64,000 bases of DNA from Inia geoffrensis (GCA_036417435.1 CM070907.1:57830001-57894000), one strand, 5' to 3'; shown: positions 1 through 10,551, counted from the stretch's first letter. Notes: generated by a model from the letters alone, not told the origin. Numbers and translations: made by a program.

Positions 1-3000
1 CCAAAAACAACAGAAAACACTTTTTTCTCAAGTGCTCATGGAACATTCTCCAGGATAGATCATATCTTGGGTCACAAATCAAGCCTTGGTAAATTTAAGA
101 AAATCGAAATTGTATCAAGTATCTTTTCCGACCAGACTGCCATGAGACTAGATATCAATTACAGGAAAAGATCTGTAAAAAATACAAACACATGGAGGCT
201 AAACAATACAATACTCAATAATGAAGTGATCACTGAAGAAATCGAAGAGGAAATTAAAAAATACCTAGAAACAAATGACAATGGAGACACAACGACCCAA
301 AACCTATGGGATGCAGCAAAAGCAGTTCTAAGAGGGAAGTTTATAGCAATACAAGCCCACCTTAAGAAGCAGGAAACATCTCGAATAAACAACCTAACCT
401 TACACCTAAAGCAATTAGAGGAAGGAGAACAAAAAACCCCCAAAGTTAGCAGAAGGAAAGAAATCATAAAAATCAGACCAGAAATAAATGAAAAAGAAAT
501 GAAGGAAACAATAGCAAAGATCAATAAAACTAAAAGCTGGTTCTTTGAGAAGATAAACAAAATAGATAAACCATTAGCCAGACTCATCAAGAAAAAAGGG
601 GAGAAGACTCAAATCAGTAGAATTAGAAATGAAAAAGGAGAAGTAACAACTGACACTGCAGAAATAAAAATGATCATGAGAGATTACTACAAGCAACTCT
701 ATGCCAATAAAATGGACAATCTGGAAGAAATGGACAAATTCTTAGAAATGCACAAACTACCAAGACTGAATCAGGAAGAAATAGAAAATATGAACAGACC
801 AGTCACAAACACTGAAATTGAAACTGTGATTAAAAATCTTCCAACAAACAAAAGCCCAGGACCAGATGGCTTCACAGGCGAATTCTATCAAGCATTTAGA
901 GAAGAGCTAACACCTATCCTTCTCAAACTCTTCCAAAACATAGCAGAGGGAGGAACACTCCCCAATTCCTTCTACGAGGCCACCATCACCTTGATACCAA
1001 AACCAGACAAGGATGTCACAAAGAAAGAAAACTACAGGCCAATATCACTGATGAACATAGATGCAAAAATCCTCAACAAAATACTAGCAAACAGAATCCA
1101 ACAGCACATTAAAAGGATCATACACCATGATCAAGTGGGGTTTATCCCAGGAATACAAGGATTCTTCAATATATGCAAATCAATCAACGTGATACACCAT
1201 ATTTACAGATTGAAGGATCAAAGGCATATTATAGTCTCAATAGATGCAGGAAAAACTTTTGACAAAATTCAACACCGTTTTTGATAAAAACTCTCCAGAA
1301 AGTAGGCACAGGGGGAACTTACCTCAACATAATAAAGGCCATATATGACAAACCCATAGCCAACATCATTCTCAATGGTGAAAAACTGAAACCATATTTC
1401 CTCTATCATCAGGAACAAGAGAAGGTTGCCCACTCTCACCACTGCTTTTCAACATAGTTTTGGAAGTTTTAAGCACAACAGTCAGAGAAGAAAAATAAAT
1501 AAAAGGAATCCAAATCGGGAAAGAAGTAGTAAAGCTGTCACTGTTTGCAGATGACATGATACTATACACAGAGAATCCTAAAGATGCTACCAGAAAACTA
1601 CTAGAGCTAATCAATGATTGTGGTAAGTAGCAGGATACAAAATTAATGCACAGAAATCTCTGGCATTCCTATATACCAGTGATGAAAAATTGGAAAGTGA
1701 AATCAAGAAAACACTCCCATTTACCACTGCAACAAAAAGAATAAAATATCTAGGAATAAACCTACCTAGGGAGACAGAAGACCTGTATGCAGAAAATTAT
1801 AAGACACTGATGAAAGAAATTAAAGATGATACAAATAGATGGAGAGATATACCATGTTCTTGGATTGGAATAATCAACATTGTGAAAATGACTCTACTAC
1901 CCAAAGCAATCTATAGATTCAATGCAATCCCTATCAAACTGCCACTGGCACTTTTCACAGAACTAGAACAAAAAATTTCACAATTTGTATGGAAACACAA
2001 AAGACCCCGAATGACCAAAGCAATCTTGAGAACGAAAAACGGAGCTGGAGGAATCAGGCTCCCTGACTTCAGACTATACTACAAAGCTACAGTAATCAAG
2101 ACAGTATGGTACTGGCACAAAAACAGAACAATAGATCAATGGAACAGGATAGAAAGCCCAGAGATAAACCCACGCACATATGGACACCTTTTCCTTGATA
2201 AAGGCGGCAGGAATATACAGTGGAGAAAGGACAGCCTCTTCAATAAGTGCTGCTGGGAAAACTGGACAGCTACATGTAAAAGTAGGAGCTTAGATCACTC
2301 CCTAACACCATACACAAAAATAAGCTCAAAATGGATTAAAGACCTAAATGTAAGGCCAGAAACTATCAAACTCTTAGAGGAAAACATAGGCACAACACTC
2401 TATGACATAAATCACAGCAAGATCCTTTTTGACCCACCTCCTAGAGAGATGGAAATAAAAACAAAAATAAACAAATGGGACCTAATGAAATTTCAAAGCT
2501 TTTGCACAGCAAGGGAAACCATAAACAAGACCAAAAGACAACCCTCAGAATGGGAGAAAAAATTTGCAAATGATGCAACTGACAAAGGATTAATCTCCAA
2601 AATTTACAAGCAGCTCATGCAGCTGAATAACAAAAAAACAAAAATGGGCTCAATCCAAAAATGGGCAGAAGACGTAAACAGACATTTCTCCAAAGAAGAT
2701 ATACAGACTGCCAACAAACACATGAAAGAATGCTCAACATCATTAATCATTAGAGAAATGTAAATCAAAACTACAATGAGATATCATCTCACACCAGTTA
2801 GAATGGCCATCATCAAAAAGTCTAGAAACAATAAATGCTGGAGAGGGTGTGGAGAAAAGGGGACCCTCTTGCACTGCTGGTGGGAATGCGAATTGGTTCA
2901 GCCACTGTGGAGAACAGTATGGAGGTTCCTTAAAAAACTAAAAATAGAAATACCATATGACCCAGCAATCCCACTACTGGGCATATACCCTGAGAAAACC

Positions 3001-3300
3001 AAAATTCAAAAAGAGTCATGTATCAAAATGTTCACTGCAGCTCTGTTTACAATAGCCCAGAGGTGGAAACAACCTAAGTGCCCATCGTCAGATGAATGGA
3101 TAAAGAAGATGTGGCACATATACACAATGGAATATTACTCAGCCATAAAAAGAAACGAAACTGAGCTATTTGTAATGAGGTGGATAGACCTCGAGTCTGT
3201 CATACAGAGTGAAGTAAGTCAGGAAGAGAAAGACAAATACCGTATGCTATATATGGAATTTAAGAAAAAAAAATGTCATGAAGAACCTAGGGGTAAGACA
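1..3300 (+). pseudogene. L1 ORF2 remnant (endonuclease C-term, reverse transcriptase, Cys-rich tail), broken
   Basis: ORF2p nicks target DNA and reverse transcribes L1 RNA at the nick. The frame is open from base 1 to 1284, with the end of the endonuclease domain, then RT motifs such as [15 protein letters not shown] and [17 protein letters not shown]. The FADD catalytic box lies near 1544-1555, and the C-terminal zinc-knuckle-like [18 protein letters not shown] lies near 2836-2889. Compared with the second copy I see about 1 nt lost near 1275-1283, 2 nt gained near 1386-1405, a TAA at 1496-1498, 1 nt lost near 1612-1628 and a CAA-to-TAA stop at 2761-2763. The endonuclease His in the SDH motif is Gln here (codon 133-135). 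The C-terminal boundary is approximate. Confidence 0.93.
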
Positions 3301-3641
3301 GGAATAAAGACACAGACCTATTGGAGAACGGACTTGAGGATATGGGGAGGGGGAGGGGTGAGCTGTGATAGGGCGAGGGATGGGCATGGACATATATATA
3401 CTAACAAACTTAAGGTAGATAGCTAGTGGGAAGCAGCCGCTTGGCACAGGGATATCGGCTTGGTGCTTTGTGACCGCCTGGAGGGGTGGGATAGGGAGGG
3501 AGGGAGGGAGGGAGACGCAAGAGGGAAGAAATATGGGAACGTGTGTATATGTATAACTGATTCCGTTTGTTATAAAGTAGAAACTGACACACCATTGTAA
3601 AGCAATTATACCCCAATAAAGATGTTAAAAAAAAAAAAAAA
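3300..3641 (+). other. L1 3'UTR with G-rich polypurine tract and poly-A tail
   Basis: The 3'UTR carries two G-rich blocks, at about 3340-3360 and 3481-3515. The second has four consecutive GGGA units, the polypurine tract typical of mammalian L1 3'UTRs that can form quadruplexes. AATAAA at 3615-3620 lies just before an uninterrupted A run (3627-3641), consistent with insertion of a polyadenylated transcript. The same layout recurs at the end of the full-length copy. Confidence 0.85.
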
Positions 3642-3712
3642 GAAATATAGTTGATTTACAAACTTGTGTTAGTTTCAGGTGCACAGCAAAGTGAATACGT
3701 ATGTGTGTGTAC

Positions 3713-3744
<32 letters not shown>

Positions 3745-4464
3745 TTTTAGATTCTTTTCCATTATAGGTTATTACAAGATATTGAATATAGTTCCCTGTG
3801 TTATACAGTAGGTCCTTGCTGGTTATCTATTTTACGTGTAGTAGTGTATATATTTTAATCCCAAACTCCTAATTTATCCTGCTCTCCCCCTTTCCCCATA
3901 AGTTTGTTTTCTATGGCTCTGAGTCTATTTCTCCTTTGTAAATAAGTTCATTTGTATCATTTATTTAGATTCCACATATAAGTGATACAATATTTGCCTT
4001 TCTCTGTCTAACTTACTTTGCTTAATATGATTATCCTTAGGTCCATCCAATGTTGCTGCAAATGACATTATTTCAGTTTTTATGGCTGAGTAATATTTCA
4101 TTGTACATATATACCACATCTTCTTTATCCATTCATCCATCAATGGACATTTAGTTTGCTTCCATGTCTTGGCTATTGTAAATAGTGCTGCTATGAACAT
4201 CGGGGTGCAGGCATCTTTTCAAATTACTGGGGTTTTTTTCTGGATATATGCCCAGGAGCAGGATTGCTGGGTCGTATGGTAGTTCTATTTTTAGTCTTTT
4301 AAGGAACCTCCATACTGTTCTCCATAGTGGCTGCACCAATTTACATTCCCACCAATCATATAGGGGGGTTCCTTTCTCTCTACAAACACTCTAGCATTTA
4401 TTATTTGTAGACTTTTTCATGATGGCCATTCTGACCAGTGTGAGGTGATACCTCATTTTAGTTT
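3642..4464 (-). mobile_element. Older LINE-1, 3' part (minus), main segment of a 5'-inverted insertion
   Basis: The complement reads as the ORF2 C-terminal end plus 3'UTR of an older artiodactyl-type L1: the [24 protein letters not shown] and [14 protein letters not shown] segments are visible in two reading frames (3961-4200 and 4151-4339). It is more diverged than the 1-3641 copy, with frameshifts. A (TG)n/(TA)n stretch at about 3697-3742 lies in its 3'UTR. The L1 sense runs leftward from about 4464 to about 3642, where the younger L1's tail begins. The partner segment lies immediately to the right in the opposite orientation. Confidence 0.88.
3697..3742. repeat. (TG)n-(TA)n microsatellite
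   Basis: A short alternating TG tract, interrupted by an AC pair, passes into a TA tract. It sits inside the 3'UTR of the older minus-strand L1. It has no evident function and is probably length-variable. Confidence 0.85.
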
Positions 4465-4673
4465 CCAAACCATGCGACCAACAAGGGATTAATTTCCAAA
4501 ATGTACAAGCAGCTCATACAGCTCAATATCAAAAAACAAACAACCCAATAAAAATGGGTAGAAAATCTAAACAGACATTTCTCCAAAGACAACATACAGA
4601 TTGCCAACAGGCACATGAAAAGATGCTCAACGTTGCTAATTATTAGAGAAATGCAAATCACAACTACAGTGAG
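4464..4673 (+). mobile_element. Inverted 5' segment of the same older LINE-1 (twin-priming product)
   Basis: This short segment reads in the + sense as the L1 ORF2 stretch just upstream of the piece on its left: phrases equivalent to [39 protein letters not shown] and REMQITTT can be read. In L1 coordinates its 3' end overlaps the 5' end of the minus segment by only about 12 nt (the aactacagtgag region). Adjacent L1 pieces in opposite orientation, with a near-exact coordinate join, are the signature of 5' inversion by twin priming. Confidence 0.85.
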
Positions 4674-4682
4674 TAAGCTTTT

Positions 4683-4800
4683 TAACATCTCTGTCTCAGT
4701 TTCCTCTTCTGTAGAGCCAGGGAAATAATATTTCACAGAGTTCCCAGGATTAAATGAGCTACTACACGTACAGCATTTAGACTAGTGCCTGAGATGAGGA
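4683..4800 (+). mobile_element. MIR SINE fragment
   Basis: This is a diverged match to the second half of MIR: ctcagtttcctcttctgtag, then a region equivalent to attaaatgag, and a gtgcctg end. The first half is missing on the left, where the inverted L1 ends, so the L1 insertion may have split or deleted it. Confidence 0.65.
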
Positions 4801-5089
4801 GTGACCATTTTTTCTACATCCTCTGAATGCTGTGAAAAAGAAACTATAAATCTTTGACCTTCAAAAAATTGCTGTAGGCACTCTGTATTTCCAAAGACTT
4901 TGCAACAATTCAATTTTCCTCACAGCAACCTAGCCCTCGGGTCAGACCACTATCTCTCTCTTAGACTGAGATGTAAGGACCCACTGTGTTGAAATATTTT
5001 CAGTTCATACAAGTTATGATCCTCCTTATTACATCTGAAGACACACATAATAATGCTATTTATTTGTATTTATCCACATGCTTTGGATA

Positions 5090-5245
5090 CCTTGGGTCTA
5101 TTTCTCACCGTAACCTCACACTTGGGTGCTATTACCTCCATTCCACAGATGAAGATGATATAGGCCATGCAGTTGTGAAGATTTGCCTAAGTTCACATAG
5201 CTAGTGTACAGAAAGACTGGGATTTGAACCGTAATCTGAATGTAT
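5090..5245 (-). mobile_element. MIR SINE (minus)
   Basis: It shows the minus-strand MIR core order: cctcacacttgggtgctattacc, ccattccacagatgaagatg, gcctaagttcacatagctagt and gggatttgaacc. It is ancient and diverged, with no coding content. Confidence 0.8.
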
Positions 5246-5312
5246 CCTAAATTTGTATGCTTGCCTCCAAATGGTGATACTTAACCGCTGATGATTTCTC
5301 CTTGTCCCCGAT

Positions 5313-5322
5313 GTGAACTTTT
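5313..5322. repeat. Left target-site duplication of the 5323-5702 L1
   Basis: GTGAACTTTT occurs here and again at 5703-5712, immediately flanking a short L1 insertion. Confidence 0.75.
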
Positions 5323-5702
5323 TTTTTTAAATTTTTTTTGGAGTATAGTTGATTTACAATGTTGTGTTGCTTTCAGGTGTACAGCAAAGGCAATCAGTTA
5401 TACATATACATATATCCACTGTGTTTTAGATTATTTTCCCATATAGGCCATTACAGAGTACTGAGTAGAGTTCCCTGTGCGATACAGTAGGTCCTTATTA
5501 GTTATCTATTTTATATACAGTAGTGTGTATGTGAAAATCCCGATCTTCCAATTTATCCCTCCTCCCACACCCTCTGGTAACCATAAGTTTGTCTTATACA
5601 TCTGTAACTCTATTCCTGTTTTGTAGATAAGTTCATTTGTACCTTTTTTTAAGATTCCACATATAAGCAATATCAGACAGACAAATATCATATGATACTG
5701 AG
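5323..5702 (-). mobile_element. Short 5'-truncated LINE-1 (minus)
   Basis: It begins with a T-rich stretch (the poly-A tail on the other strand) and continues with ggagtatagttgatttacaa, the reverse complement of the 3' end of older cetartiodactyl L1s. Sequence equivalent to that at 3650-3990 follows up to about 5702. Only some 380 bp of 3' end remain, as expected for heavy 5' truncation. A 10-bp duplication flanks it. Confidence 0.88.
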
Positions 5703-5712
5703 GTGAACTTTT
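5703..5712. repeat. Right target-site duplication of the 5323-5702 L1
   Basis: This is the second copy of GTGAACTTTT, identical to 5313-5322. Confidence 0.75.
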
Positions 5713-5774
5713 AAACATTGGGTGAGTTTCAACCCACCCATCTGGCATCTTACCTGATTTTTATCTACTGAACA

Positions 5775-6255
5775 CATGTTTTACAGAATGCTTTCTACAT
5801 TCCACTTTACTGGGTGTTGCGTGGACGGAGATGAACACAGGCACCATCTCTGCATCAAGCTCACAGCCTAGGGGGGGTGATCTACAATTACACACTTGAA
5901 ATGTCCTAAGAAGGAAATGACGAAAATGCAAGGATGGAGAGAACTGAGGGCAACAGGCCAGTGGATGGCACAGGGTCTCTCTGAGAAAATGTCATTGAAG
6001 CTGAGATGACAGTGTGAAGGAGGAAACATGTAATGAGTGGGGGAGGGGTTCCTGGCAGAGGAGGACCTTGTGCACAGATCCTGAGACTAACAGGAACATG
6101 GGAACTGGAAGAAAGCATGTGGAGTGTGGGAGAACAAGAAAGAGGAGGGTGGAGACAGTGGGGTAGGGTTTTGCACAGGAGGCTGGAGGAATGGGCTGAG
6201 GCCACATCATTCAGGGTCCAGTGCGCTGCAGTGAGGCATCGGGTTCTGAGTCCTA
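5775..6255 (-). mobile_element. L2 LINE relic (minus)
   Basis: The order of phrases matches the complement of the L2 3' region: a worn end-of-element motif, catctctgcatcaagctcac with agcctag, then an A/G-rich stretch with cagaggaggaccttgtgcac and gaatgggctgaggccacatc. It is very diverged, and short spurious ORFs on both strands here carry no domain. Confidence 0.55.
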
Positions 6256-6289
6256 CAGAGCCTTATATAGCCTTTGTTGGTAGAAAGTC

Positions 6290-6420
6290 ATCCTCACATC
6301 TCATTGTCATCACATCCTTAGTGATCTGTTTCCCTGGCAGACCATGAGCTTCTTAGGAGCCTAGGACAGTGTTCAGGACAAAGCTCTCACATTCAACAAA
6401 CTGAAAGAATAAATAGCGTC
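6290..6420 (+). mobile_element. L2 LINE 3'-end fragment (+)
   Basis: It contains cctggcagaccatgagcttc and cctaggacagtgttc, followed by caactgaaagaataaat-like sequence, a diverged version of the L2 3' end (actagaatgtaagctcc ... gcctggcacatag). Confidence 0.5.
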
Positions 6421-6594
6421 TGATGACACTGCAGTTCTATATGATTCTTATTGCAAGACAGGTATAATAAGACTGGAGTAAAATAAGAAATGAGTGTTTT
6501 TGTTCCTGGCTAAGAATCAAATCAATCAGATATATTTACACATATATTTGTACTTATGTAGAAACAGGTAGGTATTATGTATTAATAATTATGG

Positions 6595-6830
6595 CTGCCA
6601 TTAATATTGAATAGTTTGGCACTGGGCTCAGTGTTATACATGCAAACTATTTAATTTTCATGACAAGAAACACGAAGTAGTTACTGCTAATCCCCATTTG
6701 AGAGAAAACAACAGCAAAACAACAAAAAGCCAGGACAGTTTAAATAAATCACCCCGGGGAACAAAGGTAGTATTTAACAATGCTAGAACTTGAACCTGGT
6801 CTACGTACTTTGCAACTTTATGAGATTTAT
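6595..6830 (-). mobile_element. MIR SINE (minus)
   Basis: The order is a cactgggctcagtgttatac start, then taattttcatgacaagaaac, gctaatccccatttgagaga and gctagaacttgaacctggtc. A short A/C-rich stretch interrupts the core near 6706-6730. Confidence 0.75.
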
Positions 6831-6869
6831 CCTTCCAGGTAGTTATCCTTGAAATGTTTTAAAGTTTAA

Positions 6870-6915
6870 AAATTGAAAAGCACTTATACTCCAATAAAGA
6901 TGTTAAAAAAATTTT
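6870..6915 (+). mobile_element. Ultra-short LINE-1 3' end
   Basis: About 45 bases reproduce only the last part of the L1 3'UTR: acttatactccaataaagat followed by gttaaaaaa. That matches the terminal sequence of the two young L1s in this window, so this is an extremely 5'-truncated insertion. Flanking duplications are unclear in this A/T-rich context. Confidence 0.6.
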
Positions 6916-6919
6916 AAAC

Positions 6920-7285
6920 ATAATCTATGAAAGTAATTGTCATTGAAAGGAAATGAGTAATAGTAAACACCAAAATTAGAAACATAGAATTTTCAACAAT
7001 AATTAATGGTTAATAAAAATAGAAAATTTGATAGTCATTAATAATGCTTAGAAAAGAATACGGAATAAAAAAAAAGAAAGCAATCAGTGCATTAGAATGG
7101 TGTTCTACAGATGCATTTGTTTCAATTTTCTTTATTTTGATCATGTTGCTTTATATTACACAAAAATTAGCAGGAAAAGGGAAGCAATGGGAGGTCATTT
7201 TCTAAAAATGGCTGGCCAACAAGCTGGCTGAACAAGCCAATATTTGTATTCTTCATTCTTTTTCTATTACTAGTCCTAGTTGACC
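6920..7285. other. Unassigned A/T-rich stretch
   Basis: I see no gene or clear repeat here. The sequence is A-rich with scattered short A runs and ends where an L2 relic begins. Confidence 0.5.
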
Positions 7286-7289
7286 TTAA

Positions 7290-7540
7290 ATAGAAGGTCT
7301 CCTTTCTCCCGCTGCTTTCTGAATAACTCCTATTCATTCTTCAACACCCAGATCAAATTCCTCTCAGCCTGGGAAGCCCTTCTTGGCCTTCTAGGGTCCT
7401 ACTATACCACATCCTTTTCTTTCCTACAGTTTACAAAATATTATCGCATAACTTTTTTGTTTTATTCAATGCACAAACCTAAGCCCTACACTTAGTAGGT
7501 TGTTTATAAATAGCTGTTGAGTAAATGAATAAGTTAATTA
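7290..7540 (+). mobile_element. L2 LINE 3' relic (+)
   Basis: It has the L2 phrase order: attcttcaacacccagatca, tcagcctgggaagcccttct, then a poorly conserved middle, and a terminal tagctgttgagtaaatgaat. A 71-aa ORF on the same strand is the expected open remnant of the L2 3' end and shows no domain. Confidence 0.75.
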
Positions 7541-7925
7541 TTCTGTCAATCATTCTCTCTTAATGCAAAGGCTGCCAGGTGGTAAACAAAGGGAACAGAA
7601 ACATACTTATTCAGATGTGTCATAAACCACTCTGGACACTTTGTTCAAATGGCTACATCTAGTATTTATAATATTTTTGAGTATGTACCTCTATTTCCAT
7701 TTAATAGATGGGGAAACAGGCTCAAAGAAGATAAACTGTTCAAATTAGCAGGAATTAATTTAGCTTTCCTGAGGGAGACAGGACAAGTCATGGGAAAAGA
7801 GTATTGCTGATTTGAAGAAAGATTTTAAAAAATAACAGGAAAAGATGCTGAGTAGCATTTGCAGTGAGAGTCTGAGATGAAATCTCTGCTCCCCTGGCCC
7901 TGGTTTCTCCATGGGGCAGGTGAGC
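7540..7925. other. Unassigned, with a weak MIR core at about 7680-7750
   Basis: A minus-strand MIR core is suggested by ctctatttccatttaatag and gatggggaaacaggctcaaa. The rest has no recognisable family or gene. Confidence 0.45.
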
Positions 7926-8175
7926 ATAGAGGTTAAGAGCATGAGGGCTGGGGCCAGCCCACCTTGGTTTGAATCCTAGCTCTACCACTCTCTACATATG
8001 TGACCTTGGGCAATTGAGTAACCTTTTTGAGATTCAGTTTACCCATCTGTAAAATGGGGATCATAATAATAGCGGTTACCTCACAGGGATATTATGAGGA
8101 TGGAATGAGGTAATATGAGCTTAAATCGTCCTTGGCACTTAGAAAGCTTAAGCATGTGAACTATTATTATTCAAT
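7925..8175 (+). mobile_element. MIR SINE (+), nearly complete
   Basis: The full MIR order is present: gaggttaagagcatgagggc, ttggtttgaatcctagctct, tgtgaccttgggcaa, tctgtaaaatggggatcata, a ggatattatgaggatggaat equivalent, then cttggcacttagaaagc and attattatt. It is one of the best preserved MIRs in the window. Confidence 0.9.
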
Positions 8176-8384
8176 GCTTTCATCAGGAACAAAGAAACAG
8201 ACAAAGTTACACATTAAATAATGAGTATTGCCCTGTGGGACACAGGCAAATTGTGGCCTGACCAGAGGAGGGTAAGCAGAAAAGAGGAAGAGTGTCCGTA
8301 TATTGAAGGGGTCCTTGAAAACGTTATTAATTGTGAAAGCAGAATATTCAGAAAGGACATGGCAGCTGCTAATTAGGCAATGCT

Positions 8385-8640
8385 TACTCTCTACAAGGGA
8401 GTGTGCCAAGCTCTCAGCACCATCACCTTGTTAACCCTCATAAGACCACGATGGGAGAAGGCCTCTTTTAAACCTTTTCTTAAACTTTATACTGTTCATT
8501 TTACACTGAGGAAAATTAGGGTCAGATCACTGATATGACTTGATCATGGTTACAAAGTAAGTAGGCAGAAGAGCTGGGATTCAAACCCAGATTTATCTTG
8601 TGCCAAAACTCATGTCCATAGCACCATGCTATGCCGCCAC
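8385..8640 (-). mobile_element. MIR SINE (minus)
   Basis: The order is gtgccaagctctcagcac, ttaaccctcataagaccac, cattttacactgaggaaaat, gttacaaagtaagtaggcag and gagctgggattcaaacccag, then tgctatgccgccacccc. A 30-40 bp insertion separates the two halves. Confidence 0.85.
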
Positions 8641-8659
8641 CCCACCGGCCCCCTTCTTC

Positions 8660-8870
8660 CTCCTGAGGGTTTGTCAGGAACCAAAGTCAGGGGAAGAGGA
8701 AATTAATTTATTCTGTGTCGTTCCAGAGGGAAGAATGAACATAGCATATAAGGAAGGAAGTTTGGTTCAACACTAGAAAAGATCTTTAGCTATAATGAGG
8801 CACCTGTGGTATCAGGGAACTACCTGAAGGAGTCAGACAGGCATTGAATTTTACCTCCATTTCCTACCAG
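8660..8870. other. Unassigned
   Basis: No repeat family or coding signal is recognised between two MIR relics. Confidence 0.5.
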
Positions 8871-9000
8871 TGAGGACTATATATGTACTTACATTCTCTA
8901 ACACTCAGTTTTCTCATCTGTAATGTTAATATAAGAATCTTTAATTCACTTGGTTGTTTGGAGAATAAGATTATGTACGCAAATTGCTGATCGCCAACAT
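8870..9000 (+). mobile_element. MIR SINE fragment (+)
   Basis: Only the 3' half is visible: ctcagttttctcatctgtaa, then the diverged gttgtttggagaataagatt. It is weak but in the correct order. Confidence 0.55.
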
Positions 9001-10330
9001 GTGTTTGCTCCTTCCATCTACTCCATTGTTTAAGCAATTAGAGCTGTTCGATAATGCAGTGGGTGGTATTGATTTGTATTTCTATTACCCGTCCCCGGAA
9101 GTGTATAAGCAAAAGGGTGACGGCAAAGTGATCAGGCTCTGTAGTGCCAACTCCAACCTCAATGTATAGAAGAACTTCAGAGAACCTCCATCCCTAAGAT
9201 TCTATGAAATTAGAAAGAACAGATAATAAAAGGTGATGAGAAAAGAACAGATGATTAAAAAAAAGGATTCAAAATGATTTTACTCATTTGATCAGGGTGT
9301 TAACATTAAGACTACAAAATTGAACAGAGGTAAACATTAAAAAAAAAAGATTTTCATTTAAATGTGAAAAACAACAACAACAACAACAGAAACACAATCT
9401 TGCTTGTAGACAATGGGGAGGTAGGGTTTGGTCCCGATGCAAGTGAAAATGTGCCGGGGCGTTCTCTGTTTATCACCAGCTTAATGTGCGATGTGATTTC
9501 TAAAACAAAGAGGACAAAGAATAACCTTAATTATCTAAGTTGCATTGCAGTTTTAGAGATTCATGATCTATTAGTAGAATTGATGGTGCAGGAGGGAGTG
9601 GACTGCTTTGAGAAGCCTTCAGAAAGCAAAATGAGACAAGTAGGGAAAGTTATAGTTAAAAATGTAATGATTTGTCCAAATTCCTATTGAGAACCAGGAA
9701 TGGATACCATCAAGAAGACATATTTTGAATCTTGACCACATATCTTAATTTCAGCCTGAGACTTGAAACAAAGGAATTCATCATTAGAGCCAGTTTTCTC
9801 ATCTCTAGCATGGAGATTTTTTAATGCCTGTCTGAAGGAACGTTGGAACGATTAAGACCATGTACACTAGAAAGACCGACATGATGCCTTTCACAGAGCA
9901 GGTGAAGAATTAGTTCCCTCTAACCCCTTCCTAATTCCTCATGCCCTCGGCTTCCTCCCCAATGCCATGTCTCCCCATCCTGCATCTGAAAGGAACAAGT
10001 GAATTTCCACAAAACTCCTCCAAACATTTCATCAAAGTTTCCCCTGACTTAATATACCACTCCTGGAAGATAAACACTGGGTTCTGTCAACAGAGGCAGG
10101 CTATGCATCCAGAGAAGACAGTTCATAGCAATTTTGTCAGCAAAATTGTAACAATAAAGGCCCAAACAATACTTTGTCTCCCTGTCAGTTGTCTTGAAAG
10201 GGCAGATTACTTTTTCCTCAATCTTGGCACATCCATTTAAGGTAGACTTACAAGCCAGGCAGGTATAAAGTGCAAGCTAGCACTTGTTCACATTAGCAAT
10301 TATCAATGGAAAACTACACAAATGCAAAGG
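9000..10330. other. Unassigned sequence, includes (AAC)n and a faint MIR trace
   Basis: I recognise no gene. An (AAC)n run lies at 9369-9388. A MIR-like phrase, gttttctcatctctagcatg, occurs near 9790-9810 with a possible MIR end near 9890. A 108-codon ORF (9364-9690) opens with an Asn-rich stretch encoded by the (AAC)n and shows no domain, so I treat it as chance. Confidence 0.5.
9369..9388. repeat. (AAC)n microsatellite
   Basis: Five to six tandem AAC units form this short simple repeat. Confidence 0.85.
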
Positions 10331-10342
10331 TTTGGCATTACG

Positions 10343-10356
10343 GTTACCCTGGCAAC
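10343..10356. promoter_or_regulatory. RFX X-box-like site
   Basis: GTTACC-CT-GGCAAC fits the RFX consensus GTNRCC(N0-3)RGYAAC without mismatch: two inverted half-sites with a 2-nt spacer. RFX factors bind such sites in ciliary and some immune promoters. No CpG island, first exon or TATA-like element is visible beside it, so if bound it would be a distal element. A perfect 12-position match can also arise by chance in a mammalian genome. Confidence 0.5.
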
Positions 10357-10551
10357 CATCAGTCTGCGGAGGCCCAGAGGAGGCGGACATGAAAGCTTGA
10401 CACCATTGCCCTGAAAAAAATGGCTTCTCTTTCTCTATTTTCCCTGGTTACTTTTTGTGTTTGTCATTGCAAGCCCCAAAAGAAAATACTTTTTATCATC
10501 TACTTGACATTTGGGAATCTATCCAAGACTTAAATTGACAACTGCATGTTT

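Larger units (their letters stand above)
1..3641 (+). mobile_element. LINE-1 (cetartiodactyl/cetacean type), 3' half, runs off left edge
   Basis: This is the 3' part of an L1 retrotransposon, covering the C-terminal end of the ORF2 endonuclease domain, the reverse transcriptase, the cysteine-rich tail, the 3'UTR, an AATAAA signal at 3615-3620 and an A-tail at 3627-3641. Base 1 aligns with about 49839 of the full-length L1 in this window, and the two copies stay closely alignable to their ends, so they belong to the same or sister subfamilies. The 5' part and the left target-site duplication lie outside the window. Its right end abuts an older, oppositely oriented L1, so it probably inserted at or near that element's 3' end. 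Several stops and indels make it non-coding. Confidence 0.96.

Noticed and set aside
9364..9690. 108-codon + strand ORF opening with an Asn run
   Set aside because: The Asn run is encoded by the (AAC)n microsatellite and the rest has no domain; no retroposed mRNA signature or splice context. Treated as chance.
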